A DNA stretch of 64,000 bases from Geomonas propionica (GTDB taxonomy: Bacteria; Desulfobacterota; Desulfuromonadia; Geobacterales; Geobacteraceae), in assembly GCF_016458235.1 (NCBI RefSeq), contig NZ_JAEMHK010000005.1, positions 1 through 64,000 on the forward strand, written 5' to 3'. Each line of letters begins with the position of its first letter. Positions within the stretch are counted from its first letter, which is position 1. Made by a program: the position numbers and the translations under genes. Below are positions 1-9,011 of this stretch, piece by piece. The notes under the pieces are model-generated. The model was not told the origin of the DNA, made no database searches, and saw only the letters and a list, made by a program, of their open reading frames with translations.

Positions 1-673
<673 letters not shown>

Positions 674-758
674 GTCATTTGGTTTTATCCCCTTCATCCC
701 TTTTATCCCTGTTCGCTTATGTCTTTGGGGGGGCAGTCTTTGCCGTTATCGATTACCC

Positions 759-787
759 TTGACAACTGTCATAGGAAAAATTATATT
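759..787 (+). promoter_or_regulatory. Sigma-70 promoter of the riboswitch-htpX-terC unit
   Basis: A perfect -35 TTGACA (759-764) is followed after 17 bases by TATATT (782-787). Transcription would start near 794, immediately at the 5' strand of the riboswitch P1 helix. The position relative to the riboswitch makes this assignment strong. Confidence 0.8.
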
Positions 788-793
788 TTCAAT

Positions 794-900
794 CGTTAAA
801 GGGGAGTAGTTATCGGCTGGAGAAATGGCCGACCCGAGCTTCGTCAATACGGTCGTAAGACCCGGAGCCGGGACAGTTAACCTGTCAACAAGACCTTTAT
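794..900 (+). promoter_or_regulatory. Manganese riboswitch (yybP-ykoY family)
   Basis: The leader carries the family hallmarks: AAAGGGGAGTAG at 798-809, a GAGCTTCGTCAATACG segment at 836-851, a CCGGGACAGTTAACCTG segment at about 868-884, and a closing AGACCTTTA at 891-899. Bases 797-802 can pair with 894-899 as helix P1. The same 894-899 bases are needed for the downstream terminator stem (892-902 with 920-930), so the two structures exclude each other. In this family Mn2+ binding stabilises P1 and turns expression on. The gene order riboswitch-htpX-terC fits, since terC-type genes are frequent members of this regulon. Family assignment is by recognition of the consensus, not by a covariance search. 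Confidence 0.85.
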
Positions 901-938
901 CCTGGTAATTTTATGCCGAGGGTAAGGGTCTTTTTATT
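892..938 (+). terminator. Riboswitch-controlled intrinsic terminator
   Basis: GACCTTTATCC (892-902) pairs with GGGTAAGGGTC (920-930) over 11 base pairs including two G-U pairs. It is followed by TTTTTATTT. The 5' arm overlaps the P1 strand of the riboswitch, which is the expected expression platform. Confidence 0.8.
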
Positions 939-992
939 TATCCTCGGCCGAACCAACTCCTTCGGGATACAACATTCGTAGAGGTAAATGCC

Positions 993-1850
993 ATGCAAAG
1001 ACTGAAAACAACTTTTCTGCTAGCTCTTCTCACCGTGCTCATGGTGACCATGGGACAGGCCCTCGGTGGCCGGTCCGGCATGATGATGGCCTTCGTTCTG
1101 GCCCTGGGGATGAACTTCTTCTCCTACTGGTTCTCCGACAAGATCGTCCTGAGCATGTACGGCGCCCAAGAGATCGGTCCGCAGGACCATCCCATGTTCT
1201 ACAACCTGGTACGCAACCTGGCTGCCGGCGCGGGGCTCCCCATGCCCAAGGTCTACATCATCCCCTCCGACAGCCCCAACGCCTTCGCCACCGGCCGCAA
1301 TCCTGAACACGCGGCGGTCGCGGCAACGGAAGGTATCCTGCGCATTCTCTCTCCGGAGGAACTGGAAGGGGTGATGGCACACGAACTCGCCCACGTGCAG
1401 AACCGCGACATCCTGATCGGGACCATCGCGGCCACCTTCGCCGGCGCCATTTCCATGATCGGCAACATGCTGCAGTGGGGCGCCATGTTCGCCGGAGGTC
1501 GCGACGATGAGGAGGGGGGCGGCATTGGCGGTCTGGTCGGTTCGCTGGCCATGGCCATCATCGCGCCCATCGCGGCGATGCTGATCCAGATGGCGGTTTC
1601 CCGCTCCCGCGAATACCTGGCCGACGCCACCGGCGCCGAGATCTGCGGCCGCCCGTTGGCGCTCGCTTCGGCGCTCCGGAAACTGCACATGGGCTCGCAA
1701 GCGCTGCCGATGCAGGAGGCGCGTCCGGCAACAGCGCACATGTTCATTGTGAACCCGCTCACCGGTGGCGGCGTCATGCAGCTCTTTTCGACGCACCCGC
1801 CGATGGAGGACCGCATCGCACGGTTGGAGCAGATGGCGGTACGGCGGTAA
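993..1850 (+). CDS. htpX: HtpX-like membrane zinc metalloprotease (M48)
   Basis: HtpX degrades misfolded inner-membrane proteins. The 285-residue length is normal for the family. Two hydrophobic segments lie at about residues 7-25 and 30-47, and two more at about 150-205. The zinc motif HELAH begins at residue 130, and the third ligand is the Glu in [12 protein letters not shown]. The ATG follows a GAGGTAA ribosome binding site. It is the first gene after the manganese riboswitch and is followed by terC with only a palindromic repeat between them, so both are probably transcribed under Mn control. That coupling is inferred. Family identity is secure. Confidence 0.93.
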   Translation: MQRLKTTFLLALLTVLMVTMGQALGGRSGMMMAFVLALGMNFFSYWFSDKIVLSMYGAQEIGPQDHPMFYNLVRNLAAGAGLPMPKVYIIPSDSPNAFATGRNPEHAAVAATEGILRILSPEELEGVMAHELAHVQNRDILIGTIAATFAGAISMIGNMLQWGAMFAGGRDDEEGGGIGGLVGSLAMAIIAPIAAMLIQMAVSRSREYLADATGAEICGRPLALASALRKLHMGSQALPMQEARPATAHMFIVNPLTGGGVMQLFSTHPPMEDRIARLEQMAVRR

Positions 1851-1885
1851 CCTGTACGCTCTTCCTCTGCCCCAAGAGAGGTTAT

Positions 1886-1990
1886 CTGTAGGGCGAATAA
1901 TTATTCGCCCAGCCGCCGGTGCCCCGACCGGTGCCAAGGCCTAAAGCGGTGGTGGGGCAAAGGGGGGCGAATGATTGTTCGCCCCTACAG
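1886..1990. repeat. Palindromic interspersed repeat, copy 1 (paired ends)
   Basis: The element begins CTGTAGGGCGAATAATTATTCGCCC at 1886 and ends with the inverted counterpart ...GGGCGAATGATTGTTCGCCC at 1965-1984 followed by CTACAG, with about 55 GC-rich bases between. Each end is itself a palindrome. Related copies lie at 14919, 19671 and 26485. The structure is that of a REP pair or a small MITE. This copy sits between htpX and terC and would be transcribed with them. Confidence 0.85.
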
Positions 1991-2031
1991 TGGCGGCGGA
2001 TCCACGCATTAATTCAATAATAGGAGACACA

Positions 2032-2784
2032 ATGGACTGGCTTACCGACCCGCAGGTCTGGATGGCCCTGGTTACCCTGAGCGCGCTGGAAGTCGTGCTC
2101 GGCATCGACAACATCATCTTCATCTCCATCCAGGCGAGCAAGCTTCCCCCGGCCCAGCAGGAGAGGGCGAGGCTGACCGGCCTGGGGCTGGCCATGTTCA
2201 TCCGTATAGCGCTGCTCTTCTCGCTCACCTGGCTCATGGGACTCACCGCACCCCTTTTCAGCCTCCTGGGCAACGAGATCTCCGGCCGCGACCTGATTCT
2301 CATCAGCGGCGGACTCTTTCTGATCTGGAAGAGCACCATGGAGATCCACGAGAAACTGGAAGGGGAAGAGGTGGTGCAGGCGTCGACGGTCGGCGCCACC
2401 TTCGGCGCGGTAATCGTGCAGATTCTGCTGCTCGACATCGTCTTCTCGCTCGACTCCATCATCACCGCGATCGGCATGGCGAGCCAGCTCTTCATCATGG
2501 TGGCGGCCGTGGTAATCGCCGTCGGCTTCATGATGCTCTTTTCCGGAAAGATCAGCGCGTTCGTGGAAAAGCACCCGACCATAAAGATGCTGGCTCTGAG
2601 CTTCCTGCTCCTGATCGGCGTCTCCCTGATCGGGGAGGGCTTCGGGATGCACATTCCCAAGGGTTACATCTACTTCTCCATGGCGTTCTCCGTGATGGTG
2701 GAGATGCTGAACCTGAGGGTGAGGCGCGGCAAGCCCGTCAAACTGCATGAGCCACACCTTGACACTGACATGAGGGGCGAGTAG
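2032..2784 (+). CDS. TerC-family integral membrane protein
   Basis: This is a polytopic inner-membrane protein of the TerC/YgdQ family, members of which handle Mn2+ export or metal loading of secreted enzymes. The 250-residue product has about seven hydrophobic segments. Conserved acidic motifs occur in membrane segments: ALEVVLGIDNIIF near the N-terminus and DIVFSLDSIITAIGM in the middle. I start at ATG 2032 because TAGGAGACAC precedes it; the frame is open further upstream, but that part reads through the repeat. Regulation by the manganese riboswitch upstream of htpX supports a role in Mn homeostasis. Substrate and direction of transport are inferred. Confidence 0.88.
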   Translation: MDWLTDPQVWMALVTLSALEVVLGIDNIIFISIQASKLPPAQQERARLTGLGLAMFIRIALLFSLTWLMGLTAPLFSLLGNEISGRDLILISGGLFLIWKSTMEIHEKLEGEEVVQASTVGATFGAVIVQILLLDIVFSLDSIITAIGMASQLFIMVAAVVIAVGFMMLFSGKISAFVEKHPTIKMLALSFLLLIGVSLIGEGFGMHIPKGYIYFSMAFSVMVEMLNLRVRRGKPVKLHEPHLDTDMRGE

Positions 2785-2797
2785 CTCGCCCCTTTTG
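2772..2797 (+). terminator. Terminator of the htpX-terC unit
   Basis: GGGGCGAG (2774-2781), a three-base loop, and CTCGCCCC (2785-2792) are followed by TTTTG. The stem includes the terC stop codon. Confidence 0.6.
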
Positions 2798-2799
2798 TA

Positions 2800-2829
2800 T
2801 TGACACTGTCTCTACTCATTCGGTATCTT
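2800..2829 (+). promoter_or_regulatory. Probable promoter of the metal-efflux operon
   Basis: TTGACA (2800-2805) is followed after 18 bases by TATCTT (2824-2829). The predicted start of transcription lies only a few bases before the ATG at 2839, so the first gene may be translated from a nearly leaderless message. Confidence 0.5.
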
Positions 2830-2838
2830 CACTGACTC

Positions 2839-3204
2839 ATGCGAAAGTTCCTACCCGTAAAATTTCTTTCCTTCCTGCTTCTCGCAGTCATCTTCTGCGC
2901 CTTCTTTAGTGGCGTGTGTGACAGCGCACATGCCACCGAGGCCGGTGGCAGTTTTGTCAGCTGTGCGCAAAGTGCGTCCCATGAGGGGGACGACTGCGAG
3001 ACACCCAACTGCCCCCTCCAGGGGGAGGATGAGCATGACGGCTGTGACTTCTGCTGTGATTGTGCCTGCCATGTCTCTCTGAGCGCCAACCCCTTCTCGT
3101 TGCACTACAAACCCGTCTTCTCCCAACTCCAGACTTTTGATCGCTTCACCTTCTTGCCGGAAGTATTTCTCTCCAAGTTCGTTCCCCCGCAGTTAAACGC
3201 ATAA
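2839..3204 (+). CDS. Exported Cys/His-rich small protein, candidate metal binder
   Basis: The 121-residue protein starts with a signal peptide (MRKFLPVKFLSFLLLAVIFC, cleavage likely near SAHA). A Cys/His/acid cluster follows at about residues 45-80, including CETPNC, DEHDGCDFCCDCACH. The C-terminus ends PPQLNA. I do not recognise a named family. Its place at the head of a TolC-adaptor-RND operon suggests a periplasmic metal chaperone or sensor, which is inference. No Shine-Dalgarno sequence precedes the ATG, which agrees with the closely spaced promoter at 2800-2829. The 110 bases between its stop and the next gene contain only a ribosome binding site that I can identify. Confidence 0.7.
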   Translation: MRKFLPVKFLSFLLLAVIFCAFFSGVCDSAHATEAGGSFVSCAQSASHEGDDCETPNCPLQGEDEHDGCDFCCDCACHVSLSANPFSLHYKPVFSQLQTFDRFTFLPEVFLSKFVPPQLNA

Positions 3205-3315
3205 TCCCCTTACGGCCTTAGTACGTCCTGAGCCGAGGCTCGTCCTCCGGTTGCATCGTGCCGTGGCCTGTGCACCTTTCTTCGCCTTTACACAATCTGA
3301 TTCAGGAGGTTTTCC

Positions 3316-4611
3316 TTGGGAACTAACTCCCTGAAGGGTTCGCGCCTTTTTGCGGCCGTAGCCCTTTGTCTGCTGTCCGTCGCGCCCGTTTTTGCGGAAT
3401 CGCAGCCCCTTTCGCTGCGCGAAGCCATTGTCACCGCGCTTAGCAACAACCCGGATCTCGCCTCGCAGCGCAAGGAGGCCGGCGTTTTGGACGCGGCTGC
3501 CATGCGTGCCGGCCTGCTCCCCAACCCGACGCTGGAGGTCGAGGTCGCGACAGGCGCCCTGACCGGCAGCAGCGATGACAACACTCTCTCCCTGGGGATT
3601 TCCCAGGAGATCCTTTTGGGAGACAAGCGCAGCAAGCGCCGCGCTGTAACCGAGCGCGATCAGGCGGCATATCGCTGGCTCCTGGCCGACCGCGAGCGTG
3701 CCCTTAAAGAACAGGTGCAGGGCGCCTACTGCGACGTGCTGCTCGCCCAGGAGAGGCTTGGCCTCGCCCGCCATTCCGTGGAATTGAACCGGCAATTGCT
3801 CGCCGTTGCCGAGGCCAGGCTTGCTGCCGGCGATATCCCGGAACTGGAGATGTACCTGGTCAAGGTGGAGTTGACCCGCAGCGAAGGGAGCCTGATCGAG
3901 TTGCAGCGCGGCCTGCTCGACGGCAGGACGAAACTGTTTACTCTCATGGCTCTGGCGCCGGGCGAATCCCCCGCTTTGAGCGGGAGCCTGAAAAGCGTGG
4001 ACGCGCCGACCAAAGGAGTGGGCGACCTGAAGCAGCTTGCCATGCTGCAGCGACCCGACCTGAAGGCGCTCCATGCCGCGCTGCAGAAAAGCGACGCCGA
4101 GGTCGCCCTTGCCGAGGCGGAAGGGATCCCAAACCTGACCGCCGGCCTTGCCCTGAGCCGCGAAGCCTCCTCCATGGAGATCGGCGGCATCGAGGGGAGG
4201 GAGACCTCTTACACCGTCGGCGTGAAGTTTTCCATGCCGATCCCGGTGTTCGACAGGAACCAGGCCGGGCAGCAGGAGGCGCGCGCCAAACGCTCCAGCG
4301 CCGAGATCCGACTCCAGGGCGCCGCCGCCACCGTGGAACGCGAGGTGGAGACGGCCCATGTGAGCTTCATCAACGCCGAGGCCGTGCTGTCCCTGTACCG
4401 CTCCAACATCCTGGGCCAGTTGGACGAGAACCTCAAACTGACGCAGGAGGCCTACCGGCTGGGTGAAGTCGGCATCCTGGCGGTGATCGAGGAGCAGAAG
4501 AAGTATTTCGAGGTGAGCGACGGCTACCTCACCGCCCTGCATGCCAGGCAGATAGCTTTGAACAAACTCGAATCGGCAGTTGCCGCTGACATCAACGGAG
4601 GTGCGCAGTGA
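3316..4611 (+). CDS. TolC-family outer membrane channel of a metal RND pump
   Basis: This is the outer-membrane component of a CusCBA/CzcCBA-type tripartite efflux system. The 431-residue protein has a signal peptide ending at VAPVFA and the two-repeat coiled-coil organisation of TolC proteins, with repeat starts such as LREAIVTALSNNPDLASQRKE near residue 35 and a second alpha-helical half after residue 230. The start is TTG at 3316 because AGGAGG lies at 3304-3309 and no ATG fits. The stop overlaps the start of the adaptor gene (GTGA). No lipobox is seen, unlike many CusC proteins. Confidence 0.9.
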   Translation: MGTNSLKGSRLFAAVALCLLSVAPVFAESQPLSLREAIVTALSNNPDLASQRKEAGVLDAAAMRAGLLPNPTLEVEVATGALTGSSDDNTLSLGISQEILLGDKRSKRRAVTERDQAAYRWLLADRERALKEQVQGAYCDVLLAQERLGLARHSVELNRQLLAVAEARLAAGDIPELEMYLVKVELTRSEGSLIELQRGLLDGRTKLFTLMALAPGESPALSGSLKSVDAPTKGVGDLKQLAMLQRPDLKALHAALQKSDAEVALAEAEGIPNLTAGLALSREASSMEIGGIEGRETSYTVGVKFSMPIPVFDRNQAGQQEARAKRSSAEIRLQGAAATVEREVETAHVSFINAEAVLSLYRSNILGQLDENLKLTQEAYRLGEVGILAVIEEQKKYFEVSDGYLTALHARQIALNKLESAVAADINGGAQ

Positions 4612-5870
4612 ACAAGAAGGGAATCATCATCGGGTTGGTCCTGACCATAGCGCTCGGGGGCGGCGTCGCCTACCGGTTGATCACCACCCCTGGCGGTGCC
4701 GAACACGCAGAACAGGGCGAGCATGCAGAAGCGGGACACACAGAAGAGAAGGGCGCCCACGCGGACGAAAAGGGGGGGCACGCCGAGGGGAAGGAAGAGA
4801 AGGGGCACGACGAGCATGGCGAAAAGCTCGTTAAGATGGCCCTTGAGGTGCAAAAACAAAACGGCGTGGCGGTGGCTACTGCCAAGAAAGCGCAGATGCC
4901 CGGCGTGATCAGCGCCACCGGCAAGGTCGAGGCCAATGCCGACAGGATCGCGCACGTATCCCCGCGCATCTCCGGCAAGATCGTGGCGGTGCGGGCGTCG
5001 CTTGGGGACAGCGTGGGCGCGGGACAGGTGCTCGCGACCCTGGACAGTGTGGAACTGGGCGAGGCTATGAGCCGTTATCACCAGTCGAAGACGAGGCTTT
5101 CCCTGGCCCAGTCCAACATGGAGCGGGTGAAAGCCCTGGTGGATAAGAAGATCGCCGCAAGAAAGGAGATCCTCCAGGCGGAGACCGACTACAAGACGGC
5201 GCAGACGGAGCTGCACACCGACCAGGAGCGTCTTTCCCTGTACGGTGTTTCCGCGGCGGACCTGAAGGGGGACAAAAGGCCGCTCCTCCCGGTGCGCTCG
5301 CCCATAGGCGGCGTCATTACCGAAAAGCATGCCATCGTCGGCGAGTTGTCCGATCCGGCCAAGAGCCTTTACACCGTCGCGGACCTCTCCTCGGTCTGGG
5401 TGCTGGTGGATATCCATGAAAAAGACCTGGCGAAAGTGCGCCGGGGGCAGACGGCGACGGTGTCGGTGAGCGCGTTTCCGGAGGCGAAGTTTCGCGGCCG
5501 CATCACCTACCTCTCTGACGTGGTCGATCCTGCGAGCCGCACCATCAAGGCGCGGCTCGAGGTCGCCAATCCCGGCCGCAAGCTGAAGCCGGAGATGTTC
5601 GCCACCGTGGAGCTGGCCACCGGAGCGGACGCAGCAGCGGTACTCGCCGTCCCGGAAGGGGCCGTCGTGGAACTGGAGGGGAAAAAGCTCGTCTTCATCG
5701 CCGAAGGTGATGCCGCGTTTGAGCCCCGCAAGGTTGAGCTTGGGCGTGCTTCCGGCGGCATGGTCGAAGTCCTCTCCGGGCTCAAGGAAGGCGAGCGACT
5801 GGCCGTGAAGGGGGGCTTTGTCCTGAAGTCGGAGCTGCAAAAAGGCGAGATCGCGGGACACGACCACTAA
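4608..5870 (+). CDS. RND periplasmic adaptor with His-rich N-terminus (CzcB/CusB type)
   Basis: This membrane fusion protein links the RND pump to the outer-membrane channel. An N-terminal membrane anchor (residues 4-22) is followed by a His/Glu/Lys-rich stretch at about residues 28-70 with repeated H-A-E and G-H motifs, a likely metal-binding tail. Then come a barrel-sandwich lipoyl-like half near residues 100-150 (SPRISGKIVAVRASLGDSVG), a helical hairpin at about 155-210, the second lipoyl half, and beta-barrel domains. The GTG start at 4608 overlaps the preceding stop and follows GGAGG. The metal specificity cannot be read from the sequence; the His tail favours divalent ions such as Zn, Co, Ni or Cd. 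Confidence 0.9.
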   Translation: MNKKGIIIGLVLTIALGGGVAYRLITTPGGAEHAEQGEHAEAGHTEEKGAHADEKGGHAEGKEEKGHDEHGEKLVKMALEVQKQNGVAVATAKKAQMPGVISATGKVEANADRIAHVSPRISGKIVAVRASLGDSVGAGQVLATLDSVELGEAMSRYHQSKTRLSLAQSNMERVKALVDKKIAARKEILQAETDYKTAQTELHTDQERLSLYGVSAADLKGDKRPLLPVRSPIGGVITEKHAIVGELSDPAKSLYTVADLSSVWVLVDIHEKDLAKVRRGQTATVSVSAFPEAKFRGRITYLSDVVDPASRTIKARLEVANPGRKLKPEMFATVELATGADAAAVLAVPEGAVVELEGKKLVFIAEGDAAFEPRKVELGRASGGMVEVLSGLKEGERLAVKGGFVLKSELQKGEIAGHDH

Positions 5871-5884
5871 GGAGACCAGCACCC

Positions 5885-8800
5885 ATGCTTGAAAAAACAG
5901 TCGCATTCATGCTGAAGCAGAAGGGGATGGTCATCTTCCTTGCGCTGGTGATCGTGGTCTTCGGCTTCTATTCCTATCAAAAACTGCCTATCGACGCGTT
6001 CCCTGATGTGACGAACATTCAGGTCGAGGTGGTGAGTCATGCCGACGGGCTCTCGGCGGTCGAGATCGAGAGGAACGTCACTTACCCGATCGAGATGGCG
6101 ATGCGCGGACTCCCTGACATCGAGCAGCTTCGCTCGGTCACCAAATTCGGCCTGTCCATCGTGACGGTGGTCTTCAAGGACAACGTCGACATCTACTTCG
6201 CGCGGCAACTGGTCTTCGAGCGGCTGGCGGAGGCGCGGGAAAAGGTTCCCAAGGGGGTCGAGGTCACCATGGGGCCGATCGGCACCGCCATGGGGGAGAT
6301 CTACCAGTACACCCTGGAGGGGAAGGTGCCGCTGGACCCGGAGGCGAAAAGGGCGTACCTGACCGATCTGCGCACCGTCCAGGAATGGGTCGTCACCCCG
6401 CAGTTGAAGAGCGTCCCGGGCGTCAATGAAATCAACTCGTTCGGTGGCTACTTCAAGCAGTACCAGGTGGTGGTCGCTCCGGACAAGCTGCTCAAATATG
6501 GCGTCACCGTGGACGACGTACACGACGCCATCGGCAGCAACAACAGCAACGTCGGCGGCAACGTGCTCGAGCGTGACAGCGACCAGTACATCGTGCGCGG
6601 AGTAGGCCTGATCAAGAGCACGGGCGACATAGAGAACATCGTCCTCAAATCTCAGGGGGGGACGCCGGTCTACCTGCGCGATGTGGCCCAAGTGAGGATC
6701 GGCGAGGCCGTGCGCATGGGCGCCGCCGTGAAGGACGCCGCCGGCGAGGCGGTAGGGGGCATCGTGATGATGCTCCGCGGCGAGAACAGCCGCGACGTCG
6801 TGGCGCGCGTGGCGGCCAAGGTGAAGGAGATCAACGAGAGTAACATGCTCCCCGAAGGCGTGAAGCTCGTGCCGTACTACGACCGCAGCGACATCGTCAA
6901 GGCGAGCGTCGGCACGGTGAACAAGGCGCTCATAGAGGGGGCCCTGCTGGTTCTCGTGGTCCTTTACCTGCTCCTGAACAGCATCCGCGGCAGCATCGTG
7001 GTGCTCCTGGCGCTGCCGCTGTCGCTTCTGGCCACCTTCATCGTCATGAAGCTGACCGGCATCACCGCAAACCTCATGTCCCTTGGGGGCCTTGCCATAT
7101 CCATCGGCATGATCATCGACACCACCATCATCCAGGTGGAGAACGTGCAGCGCCACCTGAGCGAGACCGCGGAGGGGCAGCCGAAACTGAAGACGGTCCT
7201 GAAGGCGGTGATGGAAGTGCGCAAGCCGAGCATCTTCGGCGAGCTCATCATCGCGCTCACCTTCATCCCCATTCTGACCCTGGAAGGGATCGAGGGGAAG
7301 ATGTTCGGCCCCCTTGCCATCACGGTCGCCATCGCTCTTTTGGCGTCACTGCTCCTCTCGATCTTTATCATCCCGGTGCTCTGCAGCATCATCCTGAAAC
7401 CTCAGGCTGAGAAAGAGAGCCGGATCATGGTCTACGCCAAGGAGCAGTACCTGCCGCTCCTGGAGTACGCGCTGAATAAAAGGACGGTGATCCTCGGCGT
7501 CGCGGGAGGGTTGCTCGTCTTCTCCCTCTTCCTGGTCACGAAGCTCGGCACCGAGTTCATGCCCATCATGGACGAGGGCTCCTTCGACATGGACATCGCC
7601 ATGCTCCCGGGCGTGTCGCTCGCCAAGGCGCTCGAGGTGAACCAGCTGGCAACTGCGAGGCTGAAGAAGTTCGACGAGCTGGACGTGGTGGTGGGGCGTA
7701 TCGGCCAGACTGGCGTCGCCCTCGACACCCGCGGTCCCGACAAGACCGGCTACGTCGGTGTGTTCAAGCCGAAGGAACAGTGGAAGCGCGACATCTCGAA
7801 GGAGGAGCTGACCAACGAGATGAGGGAGTCGCTGGAGACCATCCCGGGCATCAGCTTCGGCTTCAGCCAGCCGATCCAGTGCCGCATCGACGAGCTGGTG
7901 GCGGGCACGCGCGCCCAGCTCATCGTGAAGCTGTTCGGCGAAGACCTCGACGTGCTGCGCGACAAGTCCGCGGAAATCGCCAAGGTGCTCGGGACGGTGC
8001 GCGGCGGCACGGACCTGAACACCGAGAAGGTGTCCGGGCAACCGTACCTCACCGTCACCATCGACCGCGCAAAGATCGCCCGTTACGGGCTCAACATAAG
8101 CGACGTGCAGAAGGTGATCGAGATCGCCGTGGCGGGAAAGGCCGCTTCCACCTTCTACGAGGCGAGCCGCAGCTTCGACATCACGGTCCGGCTGCCGGAG
8201 GAGAAGAGGAATTCGCTTGAGGCGATCCAGAACCTCCTCATCTCCACCAAGTCGGGCATGAACATACCGCTCGACCAGTTGGCCGAGGTGAAGATGGTGG
8301 AGGGGCCTGTGCAGATCAGCCGCCAGGACGGGGTGAGAAGGATCGGCATCGAGATGAACGTGAGCGGCCGGGACATTGGGAGCTTCGTTGCCGAGGCAAA
8401 GCAGAAGATAAAGGACCAGGTCAAGCTTCCCGCCGGCTACTACCTTACCTGGGGCGGACAGTTCGAGAACCAGCAGCGCGCCATGAACAAGCTGATGATC
8501 ATCGGTCCGGTGGCCGTGGCGCTGATTCTTCTTCTGCTCTACGTGACCTTCCGCTCGATACGCCTGGCCCTGCTGGTGCTTTCGAACCTTCCCTTCGCGC
8601 TGATCGGGGGCATCTTCTCCTTGTTCTTGTCCGGTCAGTATCTCTCCGTACCGGCATCGGTCGGCTTCATCGTCCTGTTCGGGGTAGCGGTTTTGAACGG
8701 CCTCGTGCTGGTGTCGAGGATTGCCCAGCTGCGTGAAGAGGGGCTCTCCATCGACCAAGCCGTGCGCCAAGGGGCAGTGGACAGGTTGCGGCCGGTCCTC

Positions 8801-8992
8801 ATGACCGCGTCCATAGCGATCTTCAGCCTCATGCCCATGCTCTTCGCCGGGGGGACCGGTTCGGAGATCCAGAAACCTTTGGCCACGGTCGTCGTGGGAG
8901 GCCTGATTACCTCGACACTGCTTACGCTGTTGATCATTCCCGCCGTGTACGGTTGGTTCGAGAAGAAACAACCCGAGCCTGAAATGCAGTGA
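5885..8992 (+). CDS. Heavy-metal RND efflux pump (CzcA/CusA family)
   Basis: This is the inner-membrane proton-driven pump of the operon. At 1035 residues it has the normal length. The N-terminal segment has the family pattern (MVIFLALVIVVFGFYSYQKLPIDAFPDVTNIQVEV). There are twelve expected membrane segments in two halves with large periplasmic loops. The fourth membrane segment reads AISIGMIIDTTIIQVEN, keeping one Asp but lacking the DFG..VD pattern of classical CzcA and the AxxxxAMVDAA pattern of CusA, so I do not assign a metal. The gene starts 14 bases after the adaptor, with GGAGACC upstream. It is followed 19 bases later by a lipoprotein gene. Confidence 0.93.
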   Translation: MLEKTVAFMLKQKGMVIFLALVIVVFGFYSYQKLPIDAFPDVTNIQVEVVSHADGLSAVEIERNVTYPIEMAMRGLPDIEQLRSVTKFGLSIVTVVFKDNVDIYFARQLVFERLAEAREKVPKGVEVTMGPIGTAMGEIYQYTLEGKVPLDPEAKRAYLTDLRTVQEWVVTPQLKSVPGVNEINSFGGYFKQYQVVVAPDKLLKYGVTVDDVHDAIGSNNSNVGGNVLERDSDQYIVRGVGLIKSTGDIENIVLKSQGGTPVYLRDVAQVRIGEAVRMGAAVKDAAGEAVGGIVMMLRGENSRDVVARVAAKVKEINESNMLPEGVKLVPYYDRSDIVKASVGTVNKALIEGALLVLVVLYLLLNSIRGSIVVLLALPLSLLATFIVMKLTGITANLMSLGGLAISIGMIIDTTIIQVENVQRHLSETAEGQPKLKTVLKAVMEVRKPSIFGELIIALTFIPILTLEGIEGKMFGPLAITVAIALLASLLLSIFIIPVLCSIILKPQAEKESRIMVYAKEQYLPLLEYALNKRTVILGVAGGLLVFSLFLVTKLGTEFMPIMDEGSFDMDIAMLPGVSLAKALEVNQLATARLKKFDELDVVVGRIGQTGVALDTRGPDKTGYVGVFKPKEQWKRDISKEELTNEMRESLETIPGISFGFSQPIQCRIDELVAGTRAQLIVKLFGEDLDVLRDKSAEIAKVLGTVRGGTDLNTEKVSGQPYLTVTIDRAKIARYGLNISDVQKVIEIAVAGKAASTFYEASRSFDITVRLPEEKRNSLEAIQNLLISTKSGMNIPLDQLAEVKMVEGPVQISRQDGVRRIGIEMNVSGRDIGSFVAEAKQKIKDQVKLPAGYYLTWGGQFENQQRAMNKLMIIGPVAVALILLLLYVTFRSIRLALLVLSNLPFALIGGIFSLFLSGQYLSVPASVGFIVLFGVAVLNGLVLVSRIAQLREEGLSIDQAVRQGAVDRLRPVLMTASIAIFSLMPMLFAGGTGSEIQKPLATVVVGGLITSTLLTLLIIPAVYGWFEKKQPEPEMQ

Positions 8993-9011
8993 CACAAAAA
9001 GGAGGCAACAC

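Noticed and set aside
1975-2031. N-terminal extension of TerC from an upstream ATG
   Set aside because: The extension reads through the palindromic repeat; ATG 2032 has its own ribosome binding site and matches family starts.
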